Below, piece after piece: positions 54,511-63,326 of a stretch of 64,000 nucleotides of DNA. Positions within the stretch are counted from its first letter, which is position 1. Each line of letters starts with the position of its first letter. This DNA is from Klebsiella africana. Its GTDB lineage: Bacteria; Pseudomonadota; Gammaproteobacteria; Enterobacterales; Enterobacteriaceae. Made by a program: the position numbers and the translations under genes. The notes under the pieces are model-generated. The model searched no databases. It saw only the letters and a list, made by a program, of their open reading frames with translations, and was not told the origin of the DNA. The stretch is from positions 3,782,001 through 3,846,000 of the forward strand of contig NZ_CP084874.1 of NCBI RefSeq assembly GCF_020526085.1. The letters are read 5' to 3'.

Positions 54511-55602
54511 CCAGGCGTTAAATGATTGCGTCTTATCGGCGACCCACACCGGCTCGCCCTGCACAGGCGTCAGCAGACGCCAGGCCCTTCCTTCGCTGGC
54601 AGCCGCCAGCCGTTGATACGGTTCATCCCAGCTGTGTTTCGCCAAAACGAATCGTCCTGCATGCCCAGGCAGCACCGCGCGAGCGCGTAGGTCGTCGGCA
54701 GCCTGAGCCGTTTCATCCGGCATCATGTGGATATATTTCCAGTCCTGGTCATACTGCCCGTTCTCCATGATCGCCAGATCGACCGGACCGAACTCATCGC
54801 CTATCGCTTTGAAGTGCGGCCCATAGCCGCTGTCGCCGCTGTAATAAATTTTTTGCTGCGGGGTGACGAACAGAAAACTGGCCCACAGCGTCTGGTTACG
54901 CTTCAGCCCACGGCCGGAAAAGTGCCGCGCCGGCAGAACGTGAACGGTTAACTCATCGCTGACCGATACCGCCTGCTGCCAGTCCGCTTCAGTAATCAGC
55001 GCCTCGTCCATTCCCCAGTAACGCAGGTGCGACCCTACCCCCAGCGGCGTAATGACCCGCTTAATTTTCGGCAGCAGAGCGCGGATGGTGGCGTAATCCA
55101 GATGATCGTAATGATCGTGGGAGATGATCAGCAGATCGATCTCCGGCATCCCTTCCGCCCGCCACGGATAGTCGCCGGGGAAAGCTTTATTAATAAAGGA
55201 GAACGGCGCCGCGTAATCGCTAAACACCGGGTCGATCAGGATGCGTTTTCCCGCCAGCTGCAGGTACCAGGAGGAGTGGCCGAGCCAGACCATCACGTCC
55301 TGCCCGAGGGGCAGCGTCGCCAGATCGGTCTTCACCAGCGGCAGCGGTTGCGCGGGACGGGCGTTCTCCCGTTTGGTCATCAAAAAATCCCACCATGCCG
55401 CCAGCATATTTTTCTGCCCGGTGAACCCCGGCGTGGGCAATTGGTTATGGAACTGGCCGTCCCGGTAGTGGGGAGACGCTTCCACCTGGCTAAGCTGTGC
55501 CCCCTGCGGTGCCTTACCAAAACCGGCATTAAGAACAAACGGCAATGTCGTTGCTGCTGCGAGTAACATGATGGCGACCACGCTAAAAGTGACACGGTTC
55601 AT
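54502..55602 (-). CDS. romA: RomA, metallo-beta-lactamase-fold hydrolase
   Basis: 366 residues from ATG 55602 (MNRVTFSVVAIMLLAAATTL); the SD-like AGGA is only 1-2 nt away, so an in-frame TTG at 55617 is a possible alternative start. The N-terminal hydrophobic stretch suggests export or a membrane anchor. The metal-binding HxHxDH motif is SHDHYDHLD (about residues 153-161), with further ligands in LPARHFSGRG, YYSGDSGYG and LPGHAGRF, a UlaG/YfhI-like lactonase fold. Overexpression of this locus is classically linked to reduced outer-membrane protein content, but the enzyme's substrate is unknown. It is co-transcribed with ramA and divergent from ramR. Confidence 0.94.
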   Translation of the reverse strand: MNRVTFSVVAIMLLAAATTLPFVLNAGFGKAPQGAQLSQVEASPHYRDGQFHNQLPTPGFTGQKNMLAAWWDFLMTKRENARPAQPLPLVKTDLATLPLGQDVMVWLGHSSWYLQLAGKRILIDPVFSDYAAPFSFINKAFPGDYPWRAEGMPEIDLLIISHDHYDHLDYATIRALLPKIKRVITPLGVGSHLRYWGMDEALITEADWQQAVSVSDELTVHVLPARHFSGRGLKRNQTLWASFLFVTPQQKIYYSGDSGYGPHFKAIGDEFGPVDLAIMENGQYDQDWKYIHMMPDETAQAADDLRARAVLPGHAGRFVLAKHSWDEPYQRLAAASEGRAWRLLTPVQGEPVWVADKTQSFNAWWR

Positions 55603-55618
55603 ATCCTGACCAGACAAA

Positions 55619-55637
55619 AGCCCCCATCCCGGAGGCT
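55619..55637 (-). promoter_or_regulatory. Stem-loop with T-run in the romA leader
   Basis: Read on the minus strand, AGCCTCC and GGGGGCT pair (one G-T pair) around a 5-nt loop and are followed by TTTTG, ending 17 nt before the romA ATG. It looks like a small attenuator. A small RNA has been described from this region of the Klebsiella ram locus; whether it ends here is not known to me. Confidence 0.5.
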
Positions 55638-55655
55638 TTGTGATATAACTTGATT

Positions 55656-55675
55656 ATGAGTGAGTACGCACTCAT
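55656..55675. promoter_or_regulatory. RamR operator ATGAGTG-N6-CACTCAT
   Basis: An exact palindrome with 7-bp arms between romA (54 bp away) and ramR (121 bp away). It matches the established RamR-binding sequence at the ramA control region of Salmonella and Klebsiella. RamR bound here blocks the romA-ramA promoter. Confidence 0.92.
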
Positions 55676-55796
55676 TATTAGGAAAGCGATGAAAGTCGTC
55701 AAGGCGATTTTCAATTTTTGCGTTCCGCCGTTGCAGCAACCTGGTCAGACGTGCAAAGATCGGCGGTTTGTTTAAACCTGCGTGAGGAAAAAAGTA

Positions 55797-56381
55797 GTGG
55801 CTCGTCCAAAGAGTGAAGATAAAAAGCAAGCGTTACTGGAAGCTGCCACCGCGGCTTTCGCCCAGTCCGGCATCGCCGCCTCGACGTCGGCCATCGCCCG
55901 CAGCGCCGGTGTGGCCGAGGGGACGCTGTTTCGCTATTTCGCCACCAAGGATGAGTTGCTCAACGAGCTATACCTCGCGATTAAGCTGCGCCTGGTGCGC
56001 ACAATGATCGCCGGGCTGGATCCGGACGAAAAGCGCCCGAAAGAGAACGCGCGCAATATCTGGAACAGCTATATCGACTGGGGCGTGCGCAACCCGATGG
56101 AGCACAAGGCGATCCGCCGGATGGCGCTCAGCGAGCGCATCACCGACGAAACCCGCCGCCAGGTAAAAGAGAGCTTTCCGGAGCTCAACGAAATGTGCCA
56201 GCTGTCGGTGAAAGAGATATTCCTCAGCGAGGCGTACCGCGCCTTTGGCGACGCCCTGTTTCTGTCGCTGGCGGAAACCACCATCGAATTCGCCAGCCAC
56301 GATCCGCAGCGCGCCCGGGAGATTATCGCCCTCGGCTTTGAAGCCATGTGGCACGCCCTGCATGAGGCGGACGCCAAATGA
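55797..56381 (+). CDS. ramR: Repressor RamR (TetR family)
   Basis: 194 residues from GTG 55797 (read [20 protein letters not shown]), with GAGG upstream; in-frame ATG 55782 would add five residues. The TetR HTH occupies about residues 28-50 ([21 protein letters not shown]), and the C-terminal drug- and bile-acid-binding domain ends [15 protein letters not shown]. It represses romA-ramA, and loss-of-function changes are a known cause of RamA overexpression. The frame is intact here, with no truncation or insertion. The stop overlaps the ATG of ybdF (ATGA), so the two genes are coupled. Confidence 0.97.
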
Positions 56382-56746
56382 CCCCCGAGATGCTGCATCC
56401 CTGTGCTCACCGTATCGCCCTGACCTACCCGTTTACCGAGCACTGCTGGCCCTTTGGGCCAGAGTACGACGTGTTTAAGGTCGACGGCCGCATTTTTATG
56501 ATCACCATGACTATTCGCGGTCGGGCGCTGGTCAATCTCAAGGCCGAGCCGCAGAAGTCGCTGCTCAATCAGCAAATTTATCGCAGTATCGAACCCGGCT
56601 ACCATATGAACAAGAAACACTGGATCACGGTGGTGCCAGGAGAGGATATCAGCGAGGATTTGCTGGCCGAGCTGATTGATGATTCGTGGCATCAGGTGGT
56701 GAACAAACTGAGTAAAAAGGCGCAGCAGCGGCTGCGTCCGCGCTGA
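56378..56746 (+). CDS. ybdF: MmcQ/YjbR-family protein YbdF
   Basis: 122 residues, similar to E. coli YbdF along its length. The MmcQ/YjbR fold is shown by [38 protein letters not shown] and [15 protein letters not shown]. The function is unknown; the family fold resembles small DNA-binding or CyaY-like proteins. It overlaps ramR by 4 nt. An intrinsic terminator follows after 10 nt, so ramR-ybdF is a closed unit. Confidence 0.94.
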
Positions 56747-56755
56747 TTTTCAGCC

Positions 56756-56782
56756 AAATGCGATAAGTGTTATCGCATTTTT
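56756..56782 (+). terminator. Intrinsic terminator of ramR-ybdF
   Basis: AAATGCGATAA and TTATCGCATTT form an 11-bp perfect stem with a 3-nt loop (GTG), ending in a run of five T. It starts 10 nt after the ybdF stop. Confidence 0.85.
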
Positions 56783-56865
56783 CACCCTTATCATTTTGCG
56801 ATCTTCGCTGTACTCTTCCTCTCCTGAACGCACCGGTAAGGTGCTGTAAACTGTGAGGATGAGTT

Positions 56866-57519
56866 ATGGATATCGTATCGGTCGCTTTGAAGCGCTATTC
56901 CACCAAGGCCTTTGACGCCACGAAAAAGCTGACTGCCAGCGAAGCCGAACAGCTGAAAACGCTGCTGCAGTATAGCCCGTCTAGCACCAACTCCCAGCCG
57001 TGGCACTTTATCGTCGCCAGCACCGATGAAGGGAAAGCCCGCGTAGCCAAAGCCGCCAGCGGTACCTACGTGTTCAACGAACGTAAAATTCTCGATGCCT
57101 CGCACGTGGTGGTGTTCTGCGCGAAAACCGCGATGGACGACGCCTGGCTGCAGCGCGTGGTGGATCAGGAAGAGGCCGATGGCCGTTTCGCCACCCCGGA
57201 CGCAAAGGCCGCTAACCACAAGGGTCGTACGTTCTTTGCCGATATGCATCGCAAAGAGCTGAAAGATGACGATCAGTGGATGGCGAAGCAGGTGTATCTC
57301 AACGTCGGTAATTTCCTGCTGGGCGTAGCGGCGATGGGTCTCGACGCCGTGCCGATCGAAGGGGTCGATTTTGCGATCCTCGATGAGGAATTTGACCTGA
57401 AAGCCCAGGGCTACACCAGCCTGGTGGTGGTCCCGGTTGGCCACCATAGCGTGGAAGATTTCAACGCTACCCTGCCGAAGTCGCGTCTGCCGCAGTCGAC
57501 GACCATCACCGAGATTTAA
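56866..57519 (+). CDS. nfsB: Oxygen-insensitive NAD(P)H nitroreductase / dihydropteridine reductase NfsB
   Basis: 217 residues from ATG 56866 (GAGG 7 nt upstream), matching E. coli NfsB. FMN-binding segments are visible: [10 protein letters not shown] (Arg/Ser/Lys near the N-terminus), [35 protein letters not shown] and [20 protein letters not shown]. The cytoplasmic flavoenzyme reduces nitrofurans, quinones and other nitro compounds by two-electron steps. In E. coli it belongs to the MarA/SoxS regulon; its closeness to ramA, another MarA-type activator, is notable. BIME repeats follow the gene. Confidence 0.97.
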   Translation: MDIVSVALKRYSTKAFDATKKLTASEAEQLKTLLQYSPSSTNSQPWHFIVASTDEGKARVAKAASGTYVFNERKILDASHVVVFCAKTAMDDAWLQRVVDQEEADGRFATPDAKAANHKGRTFFADMHRKELKDDDQWMAKQVYLNVGNFLLGVAAMGLDAVPIEGVDFAILDEEFDLKAQGYTSLVVVPVGHHSVEDFNATLPKSRLPQSTTITEI

Positions 57520-57910
57520 TCTCTCCACCAGGCGCCTTTCACCGGGCGCCTCTGGTGCCGCTTGTTATTGCCGGGTGGCGGCTACGCCTTACCCGGCCTA
57601 CGTAACCATCTCTCTATCAGATTGTTACCCCTCAACGTAGGCCCGCGCAAGCGCAGCGCCGCCGGGCAGGGGCCGCGGGTGCGGGGCGGCTTTTATGCCG
57701 GGCGGCGGCTCACGCCTGACCCGGCCTACATAACCATCCATATATCAGATTGTTACCCCTCACCGTAGGCCCGCGCAAGCGCAGCGCCGCCGGGCGATGA
57801 CAACGGGCACGGAGCCGATTTTATGCCTGGTGGCGGCTACGCCTGCCCCGGCATACGGGATCCTCTTACAGGCTTACACCTCGCAGCGCCGCCAGGCGCG
57901 TTAATTTAGT
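57520..57910. repeat. BIME array: five REP units in alternating orientation
   Basis: REP units at 57570-57597, 57637-57666 (inverse), 57697-57725, 57765-57795 (inverse) and 57825-57852, plus a decayed one near 57881-57898. Forward units read GCCGGGTGGCGGCTACGCC… or close variants. The linker TAACCATC…TATCAGATTGTTACCCCT occurs twice here and again at 59097-59127, so REP pairs and linker moved or copied as a block. Length and number exclude a CRISPR. It fills the gap between converging nfsB and DUF2157 genes. Confidence 0.85.
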
Positions 57911-57940
57911 AAAGTAAAAGGCCGCGACTGAGCGCGGCCT
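57911..57940 (-). terminator. Intrinsic terminator of the DUF2157 gene
   Basis: On the minus strand AGGCCGCG and CGCGGCCT pair around a 6-nt loop and are followed by TTTTACTTTAC, 26 nt after the DUF2157 stop codon. Confidence 0.75.
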
Positions 57941-57966
57941 GAGTGGTTAGCGTTCTCAACGCGAGC

Positions 57967-59010
57967 TTATTTTTTCTCCACCTGCCCTTCGCCGGCGTGC
58001 CAGATGCGCTCGGCATAGCGGCCAATCACCGCCAGCGAGACGGCAAGGATCAGGAAAAACAGCACCTTGTGCATCCCGTTCCAGAAAAACTCAAAGAAAC
58101 GGGTATAGAGATTGATCGCCAGGAAGGTTAGTCCGAAGCCGCGCAGCATTCCGTCATCGGTTTTCAGGCTGATAAAAATGCAGACGCCGGCCGCTACGGC
58201 AAACAGCAGCCCCCACGGCAGGAGTCGCGCCTGGCTCACCTGGTACCAGCTGTCTGCGTCGTAATTGCCGAAAATCGACATGATCCACAGCGCAATAAAC
58301 AGGTACGTGAGGCCCATCGCCTTACTGACGGTAAACAGCTGCCGCTGGCGAAGCAGGGATTGCGCGCCGTAGCAGAGCGCCAGCAGCGCGCCGCCGAAGA
58401 GGACGAAGCGAATCGGGTAGTTCATGCCCAGCCAGTAGGCGCCCCACCCCGAGACATAGCCGGTTTCCGCGCCGAACCAGTTACCCAGCGCCAGCAGAAA
58501 AAAGAGCCACACCAGCCCGGAGCGGGCAATATAGCCGATGGCGCCGTAAATCACGCATCCGGCCAGAAACAGCGGTGCGATATGGCCACTGCCGTTATCC
58601 AGCCGTTCGCCAAGCTGCCATATCGCCACGGCGGTAAAGACGACGCCCAGAAACAAAATCGCCTCGGTGCTGTAGTGCCACTGCGTCTCCCGCCGCTGGC
58701 GGCGAAAACCCCAGCCGTAGCAGGCGACTGCCAGCAGCGCAGGCAGCAGGATCCGCATCAGCGCCGAGTGGCTGAACAGGCTCAGCAGCCACGCCACCAG
58801 CTCGCTGTCGGCGAACAGACTGCCCAGGGAAATCAGCACGCAGGCCAGCGCGGTCCAGAAGGCATAGCGGCTCAGGCGCCGCCAGTCGAAGGGGGAGACG
58901 CGCATCGTTTGCGCCAGCCGCTGGCTGTCCGACGGGGTTAACTCCCCGCTGGCCTGCCAGGCATTCAGCGCGCGCTGAATAATGCGCTGCTCTTTTCGGG
59001 TTACGTTCAT
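57967..59010 (-). CDS. DUF2157 multi-span membrane protein
   Basis: 347 residues from ATG 59010 (MNVTRKEQRIIQRALNAWQA), with AAGGA 6 nt upstream; the ATG two codons earlier directly abuts that site. The N-terminal soluble part (about residues 1-45) is the DUF2157 segment, with ASGELTPSDSQRLAQTM. Roughly ten hydrophobic spans follow, such as LLPALLAVACYGWGF and LGLTYLFIALWIMSIFG-like (core MGLTYLFIALWIM). The function of the family is unknown. It stands alone between two repeat blocks, with its own terminator. Confidence 0.85.
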   Translation of the reverse strand: MNVTRKEQRIIQRALNAWQASGELTPSDSQRLAQTMRVSPFDWRRLSRYAFWTALACVLISLGSLFADSELVAWLLSLFSHSALMRILLPALLAVACYGWGFRRQRRETQWHYSTEAILFLGVVFTAVAIWQLGERLDNGSGHIAPLFLAGCVIYGAIGYIARSGLVWLFFLLALGNWFGAETGYVSGWGAYWLGMNYPIRFVLFGGALLALCYGAQSLLRQRQLFTVSKAMGLTYLFIALWIMSIFGNYDADSWYQVSQARLLPWGLLFAVAAGVCIFISLKTDDGMLRGFGLTFLAINLYTRFFEFFWNGMHKVLFFLILAVSLAVIGRYAERIWHAGEGQVEKK

Positions 59011-59606
59011 AGGCATTCCTTGAGACTGATGACAAACCTGTTCGCTAATGTGCTCGCCTTTCTGCCGGGCAGCAGCTGTCGCCTTCCCCGGCCTACTTAA
59101 TCATTTATATATCAGATTGTTACCCCTTACCGTAAGCCCGCGTAAGCGCAACGCCGCCGGGCATGATATCAGGCTCGATACCCGTCATATTGCCGGGTGG
59201 CGGCTACGCCTGACCCGGCCTACAGCCCCAAATCACCGCTGGCGCAGGGGCTGCTGAAACTGCCGGTGCTGGCGGCCTCAACATCGCTGAGACGTTCCCG
59301 GAAGGCCGGGGCAGCCCGCATGGATGCGGGCTGAGGGCCGTGTTTTGCATGGACGCTGCCTCGGCCCGACCCGAAGCCTGCAGGGATAAGTCGAAGGCAC
59401 CACGCAGTGGCGATGTTGCTGGCCGGAGCCCGGGGGTACAGGGGGCGGCGGCGACTGGCCGCCCCCTGTGCGCTCCCTGCGCCGTAAGAGACATAACGCA
59501 GAAGACTAACCGGGAGCGCAATGTGCGCTGAAGCCACAGATAACATAAAAGCCCTGCCGGGCAATACCCGAAGATGGCACATTGCCAGCCATCTGATTCC
59601 TTGTGA
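59011..59606. repeat. 596-bp gene-free block: BIME, then 296-bp element, then hairpin
   Basis: It holds REP units at 59064-59093, 59131-59162 (inverse) and 59192-59220, the second copy of the 296-bp element at 59253-59548, and an inverted repeat AGATGGC…GCCATCT at 59572-59594 that may end the XRE regulator transcript. The promoter of the DUF2157 gene must also lie here or be absent; I cannot point to it. No credible protein is encoded. Confidence 0.8.
59253..59548 (+). repeat. 296-bp interspersed element, copy 2
   Basis: Same orientation as copy 1 at 27094-27389, aligned without net gaps, about 94% identical by eye. Hairpins at 59312-59333, 59438-59469 and 59515-59529 are unchanged between copies. 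As with copy 1, a REP unit lies roughly 35-60 bp before its left end. It ends in AGATAACATAA. Confidence 0.8.
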
Positions 59607-60473
59607 TTAATGTTGGTCCAGCCACGCCAGCGCCTGCTCGCCCGCCTCGTCCATCGGCAGATAGACCAGCAGGCGCGAACCGTTGCGCGGCGCCGAATAC
59701 CAGTACATCTGCTGCAGACTGAATCGCCCGAGCTGCGGGTGGTTAAAATGTTTAATCTGGTTTTCCACACCACGCACCTCGTAGCGCTGATGCCACAGCG
59801 CTTCAAACTCCGACGAGGCGGCGAAAAAGCGCGCCAGTTTGTTTTCCCACGCCGGATCGCCGCGGTGCTCGGCCATCGCGGCGCGAAAATAAGAGACGAA
59901 GGTCGGCAGCACATCGCGATTTTCGATCCGGCTGCGCCAGGTCTCATGGGTCAGATAGAGATAAATGCAGTTGCGATCTTCTTCCGGAAGGGTGGCAAAA
60001 TCGATGCCCATCAGGCGGCAGAAGCTGTCGTTCCACGCCACAATATCAAAGTTCGGTTTCTGAATGCTGGCCGGCTGCGGCATCAGGCTATCCAGCATGC
60101 GGCGGGTACCGGGGCTGATGCCTTCGCACACTGTCACCTGGGTGGCTTCCGGCGGGGTCAGCCCGGCGAGCACGAACAGATGCCGGGTCTCCAGCGGACT
60201 GCACTGCAGGGCATTCGCCACCCCCACCAGCACCGCCTCCGACGGATTCACCTCCCGCCCCTGCTCCAGCCAGGTGTACCAGGTGACGCCGACGTCGGCG
60301 AGCATCGCCACCTCTTCCCGGCGCAGACCCGGCGTGCGCCGGCGGCCTACCCTGGGCAACCCAAGGCGCTGCGGATCGAGGCTTTCACGGCGGGCGCGCA
60401 GAAAGGCCCCCAGCTGTTTGCGTCGATCGTCCGGCACGGCGATCGTCGACTCCCGTTGCGGCATCGTGGTCAT
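59607..60473 (-). CDS. XRE-family regulator with MmyB-like ligand-binding domain
   Basis: 288 residues from ATG 60473 (GGAGG 4 nt upstream; ATG 60464 is an alternative). The HTH_XRE domain covers about residues 15-85, with LGAFLRARRESLDPQRLGLP, GLRREEVAMLADVGVTWYTWLEQGR and the segment LVGVANALQCSPLE. The C-terminal domain is the MmyB-like (PAS-related) ligand domain, with DIVAWNDSFCRLMG and HFNHPQLGRFSLQQMYWY. These regulators sense small hydrophobic molecules. It is divergent from an MFS transporter gene, with a dyad in the shared 108 bp; repression of that transporter is likely. Confidence 0.9.
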   Translation of the reverse strand: MTTMPQRESTIAVPDDRRKQLGAFLRARRESLDPQRLGLPRVGRRRTPGLRREEVAMLADVGVTWYTWLEQGREVNPSEAVLVGVANALQCSPLETRHLFVLAGLTPPEATQVTVCEGISPGTRRMLDSLMPQPASIQKPNFDIVAWNDSFCRLMGIDFATLPEEDRNCIYLYLTHETWRSRIENRDVLPTFVSYFRAAMAEHRGDPAWENKLARFFAASSEFEALWHQRYEVRGVENQIKHFNHPQLGRFSLQQMYWYSAPRNGSRLLVYLPMDEAGEQALAWLDQH

Positions 60474-60498
60474 CACCCCTCCAGCATAGTAGTGCCAA

Positions 60499-60522
60499 TA
60501 CCAGTATAGACAGGAACTGGTA
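60499..60522. promoter_or_regulatory. Dyad TACCAGT-N10-ACTGGTA between XRE and MFS genes
   Basis: Exact 7-bp inverted arms with 10-bp spacer (one helical turn), 26 bp from the regulator start and 60 bp from the transporter start. Probable operator of the XRE-family regulator. Confidence 0.5.
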
Positions 60523-60581
60523 CCCGTTTAATTTATCGGTAATGCTACGTCGGTCTGCTGAATGACGCAATGGAGAATCCC

Positions 60582-62009
60582 ATGAATACGTCTGCTGTTT
60601 CACCCGGCCGCGCCGGTCTGTTGCTGCTGCTGAGCGGCCAGATGCTGCCGCTTATTGATACCTCGATCACCAATGTGGCGCTGGACGCCATCACCCACAC
60701 CCTGGCGGCCAGCGCCACGCAGCTGGAGCTTATCGTCGCGCTGTACGGCGTCGCCTTTGCCGTCTGCCTGGCGATGGGCAGTAAGCTCGGCGATAACTAC
60801 GGTCGCCGGCGCCTGTTTATGTGGGGCGTCGCCCTCTTTGGCATCGCTTCCCTGCTGTGCGGGATGGCGAACAGCATCGGCGCCCTGCTGGCGGCCCGCA
60901 CCCTGCAGGGTGCCGGGGCGGCGCTGATTGTGCCGCAGATCCTCGCGACCCTGCACGTCACCCTCAAAGGCCCCGCCCACGCCAGGGCCATCAGCTTATA
61001 TGGCGGCATCGGCGGGATCGCCTTTATCGTCGGTCAGATGGGCGGCGGCTGGCTGGTGTCGGCGGACATCGCCGGGCTGGGCTGGCGCAACGCCTTTTTT
61101 ATCAATGTGCCGATCTGCCTGCTGGTGCTGGCTCTGAGCCGCCGCTATGTGCCGGAAACCCGTCGCGAGACGCCGTCGCGGATTGACTGGCAGGGTACGC
61201 TGTACCTCGCGCTGATCCTCTGCTGCCTGCTGTTCCCGATGGCCCTCGGTCCGGAGCTGCACTGGCCGCTGTGGCTGCAGCTGATGCTGGTGGCGGTCCT
61301 GCCGCTGCTGTTCGCCATGCGTCAGAGCGCTCTGCATCAGCAGCAGCGCGGCGACCATCCCCTGCTGCCGCCGCGTCTGCTGCAGTTAACCAGCATCCGC
61401 TTCGGGATGGCCATCGCCCTGCTGTTTTTCAGCGCCTGGTCCGGCTTTATGTTCTGCATGGCGCTGACCATGCAGGAGGGGCTGGGGATGGCGCCGTGGC
61501 AGTCCGGCAATAGCTTTATCGCCCTCGGCGTGGCCTATTTTATTTCGGCGCTGTATGCCCCGCGGCTTATCGCCCGCTATAGCATGGGGCGGATCCTGTT
61601 GACCGGTCTGGCGGTGCAGATTGCCGGACTCCTGCTGCTGTGCGCCACCTTCTCCCGCTTCGGCGTCGCCACCAGCGCCCTGACGCTGGTCCCCGCCACG
61701 GCGCTGATCGGCTATGGCCAGGCGCTGATCGTCAACAGCTTTTACCGGATTGGTATGCGCGATATCAGCGCCAGCGACGCCGGGGCCGGGAGCGCAATCC
61801 TCAGCACCCTGCAGCAGGCGACCCTCGGTCTCGGACCGGCTATCCTTGGTTCGCTGTTCCTGGCGCTGGCCCGTCGCGGCGGCGGAAACTATCCGCAGGC
61901 GCTGATTGATTTTCTGCTGGTCGAGGTGGCCATGATGCTGTTGCTGGGGGCGATAGCGCTGTGGCTACGCCATCATCTCAACCGACAGCCGGCGACGGTG
62001 GCCTCGTAA
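60582..62009 (+). CDS. MFS transporter, DHA2 (14-span) drug/proton antiporter family
   Basis: 475 residues from ATG 60582 (GGAG upstream; ATG 60570, four codons earlier, is less well placed). Fourteen membrane spans are expected from the length and hydrophobic pattern. DHA2 motifs are seen: [16 protein letters not shown] in helix 1, [11 protein letters not shown] (motif A loop) at about residues 72-82, and [17 protein letters not shown] (motif B) near residue 105. It probably exports a toxic organic compound in exchange for protons. Controlled by the divergent XRE/MmyB regulator. It is not obviously SmvA, which is paired with a TetR regulator. Confidence 0.9.
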   Translation: MNTSAVSPGRAGLLLLLSGQMLPLIDTSITNVALDAITHTLAASATQLELIVALYGVAFAVCLAMGSKLGDNYGRRRLFMWGVALFGIASLLCGMANSIGALLAARTLQGAGAALIVPQILATLHVTLKGPAHARAISLYGGIGGIAFIVGQMGGGWLVSADIAGLGWRNAFFINVPICLLVLALSRRYVPETRRETPSRIDWQGTLYLALILCCLLFPMALGPELHWPLWLQLMLVAVLPLLFAMRQSALHQQQRGDHPLLPPRLLQLTSIRFGMAIALLFFSAWSGFMFCMALTMQEGLGMAPWQSGNSFIALGVAYFISALYAPRLIARYSMGRILLTGLAVQIAGLLLLCATFSRFGVATSALTLVPATALIGYGQALIVNSFYRIGMRDISASDAGAGSAILSTLQQATLGLGPAILGSLFLALARRGGGNYPQALIDFLLVEVAMMLLLGAIALWLRHHLNRQPATVAS

Positions 62010-62079
62010 TACCGGCGGCGGTAATTTGCATAATAGCTATCCAGCGGTCATCATACCCGCTGGATATTCAGGAGACGTT

Positions 62080-63324
62080 ATGCAGGAATTAATATCGCAA
62101 ATTGCCGCCTTAGGAATCGAAATAACCCCCACCCGCTCGCTGATGATTATCTTCGGCATTATCTTGTTCACCGCTGTGGTCGTGCATCTGATATTGCACA
62201 AAGTGGTCCTGCGCGCATTTGAAAAACGGGCGCTGGCCAGCAGCCATCTGTGGCTGCAAATCATCACGCAGAATAAACTCTTTCACCGACTGGCCTTTAC
62301 CCTGCAGGGGATCATCGTCAACGTCCAGGCGGTGCTGTGGCTGCAAAAAGGCAGCGAGGCCGCGGAAATATTAACCACCGTGGCCCAGCTATGGGTGATG
62401 ATATATGCCATGCTGTCCTTCTTCTCGCTGCTGGATGTGATTTTAAAGCTGGCGCAGAAATTTCCCGCCGCCTCACAGCTGCCGCTGAAGGGCATATTCC
62501 AGGGAATTAAGCTGGTGACGGCGATTATTATCGGCATTCTGATTATTTCGCTACTGATAGGTCAGTCACCGGCGATCCTGATTAGCGGGCTCGGCGCGAT
62601 GGCCGCGGTGCTGATGCTGGTGTTTAAAGATCCGATCCTCGGCCTGGTGGCCGGTATTCAGCTCTCGGCTAACGATATGCTCAAGCTTGGCGACTGGCTG
62701 GAGATGCCGAAGTACGGTGCCGACGGCGCGGTGATCGATATCGGCCTCACCACGGTCAAGGTGCGCAACTGGGACAACACCATCACTACCATTCCGACCT
62801 GGTCGCTGGTCTCCGACTCGTTTAAAAACTGGAGCGGCATGTCGGCCTCCGGCGGCCGCCGCATCAAACGCAGCCTTAACATAGACACCACCAGCATTCA
62901 TTTTCTTGATGAACAGGAGCAGCAGCGCCTGATCCGGGCGAAATTACTTAAACCCTATATGGATTCACGCCACGAAGAGATAAGCGCCTGGAACCAGCAG
63001 TACGCCGGGGAGCAATCGATCCTCAACGAGCGGCGGATGACCAACGTCGGCACCTTCCGCGCCTATCTGCAGGAGTATTTACGCCATCATCCGCGCATCC
63101 GCCAGGATATGACCCTGATGGTGCGCCAGCTGGCGCCGGATGCCAACGGCTTGCCGATCGAGATCTACTGCTTCACTAACACCGTGGTATGGGCGGAATA
63201 TGAGGGCATCCAGGCGGATATTTTCGACCATGTCTTCGCCGTGGTGGATGAGTTTGGCTTACGCATTCATCAAACGCCCACCGGCAACGACATTCGCGCG
63301 CTGACCGGCGCCTTCTCCCGCTGA
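62080..63324 (+). CDS. ybdG: Miniconductance mechanosensitive channel YbdG
   Basis: 414 residues from ATG 62080 ([20 protein letters not shown]), with GGAGACG upstream. It is nearly identical in pattern to E. coli Ybd[19 protein letters not shown], the pore helix [40 protein letters not shown] and [19 protein letters not shown]. About five membrane helices precede the MscS-type beta domain, and a YbdG-specific insert enlarges the cytoplasmic part. It opens at membrane tension on osmotic downshock. It closes the ybdK…ybdG block, with nfsB upstream as in E. coli but the DUF2157, XRE and MFS genes inserted. A paralogue is encoded at 12850-14106. Confidence 0.95.
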   Translation: MQELISQIAALGIEITPTRSLMIIFGIILFTAVVVHLILHKVVLRAFEKRALASSHLWLQIITQNKLFHRLAFTLQGIIVNVQAVLWLQKGSEAAEILTTVAQLWVMIYAMLSFFSLLDVILKLAQKFPAASQLPLKGIFQGIKLVTAIIIGILIISLLIGQSPAILISGLGAMAAVLMLVFKDPILGLVAGIQLSANDMLKLGDWLEMPKYGADGAVIDIGLTTVKVRNWDNTITTIPTWSLVSDSFKNWSGMSASGGRRIKRSLNIDTTSIHFLDEQEQQRLIRAKLLKPYMDSRHEEISAWNQQYAGEQSILNERRMTNVGTFRAYLQEYLRHHPRIRQDMTLMVRQLAPDANGLPIEIYCFTNTVVWAEYEGIQADIFDHVFAVVDEFGLRIHQTPTGNDIRALTGAFSR

Positions 63325-63326
63325 CC

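Noticed and set aside
57570..57852. CRISPR-like regular repeats after nfsB
   Set aside because: Units are REP palindromes in alternating orientation with long repeated linkers, only five of them, and no cas genes are near. This is a BIME.
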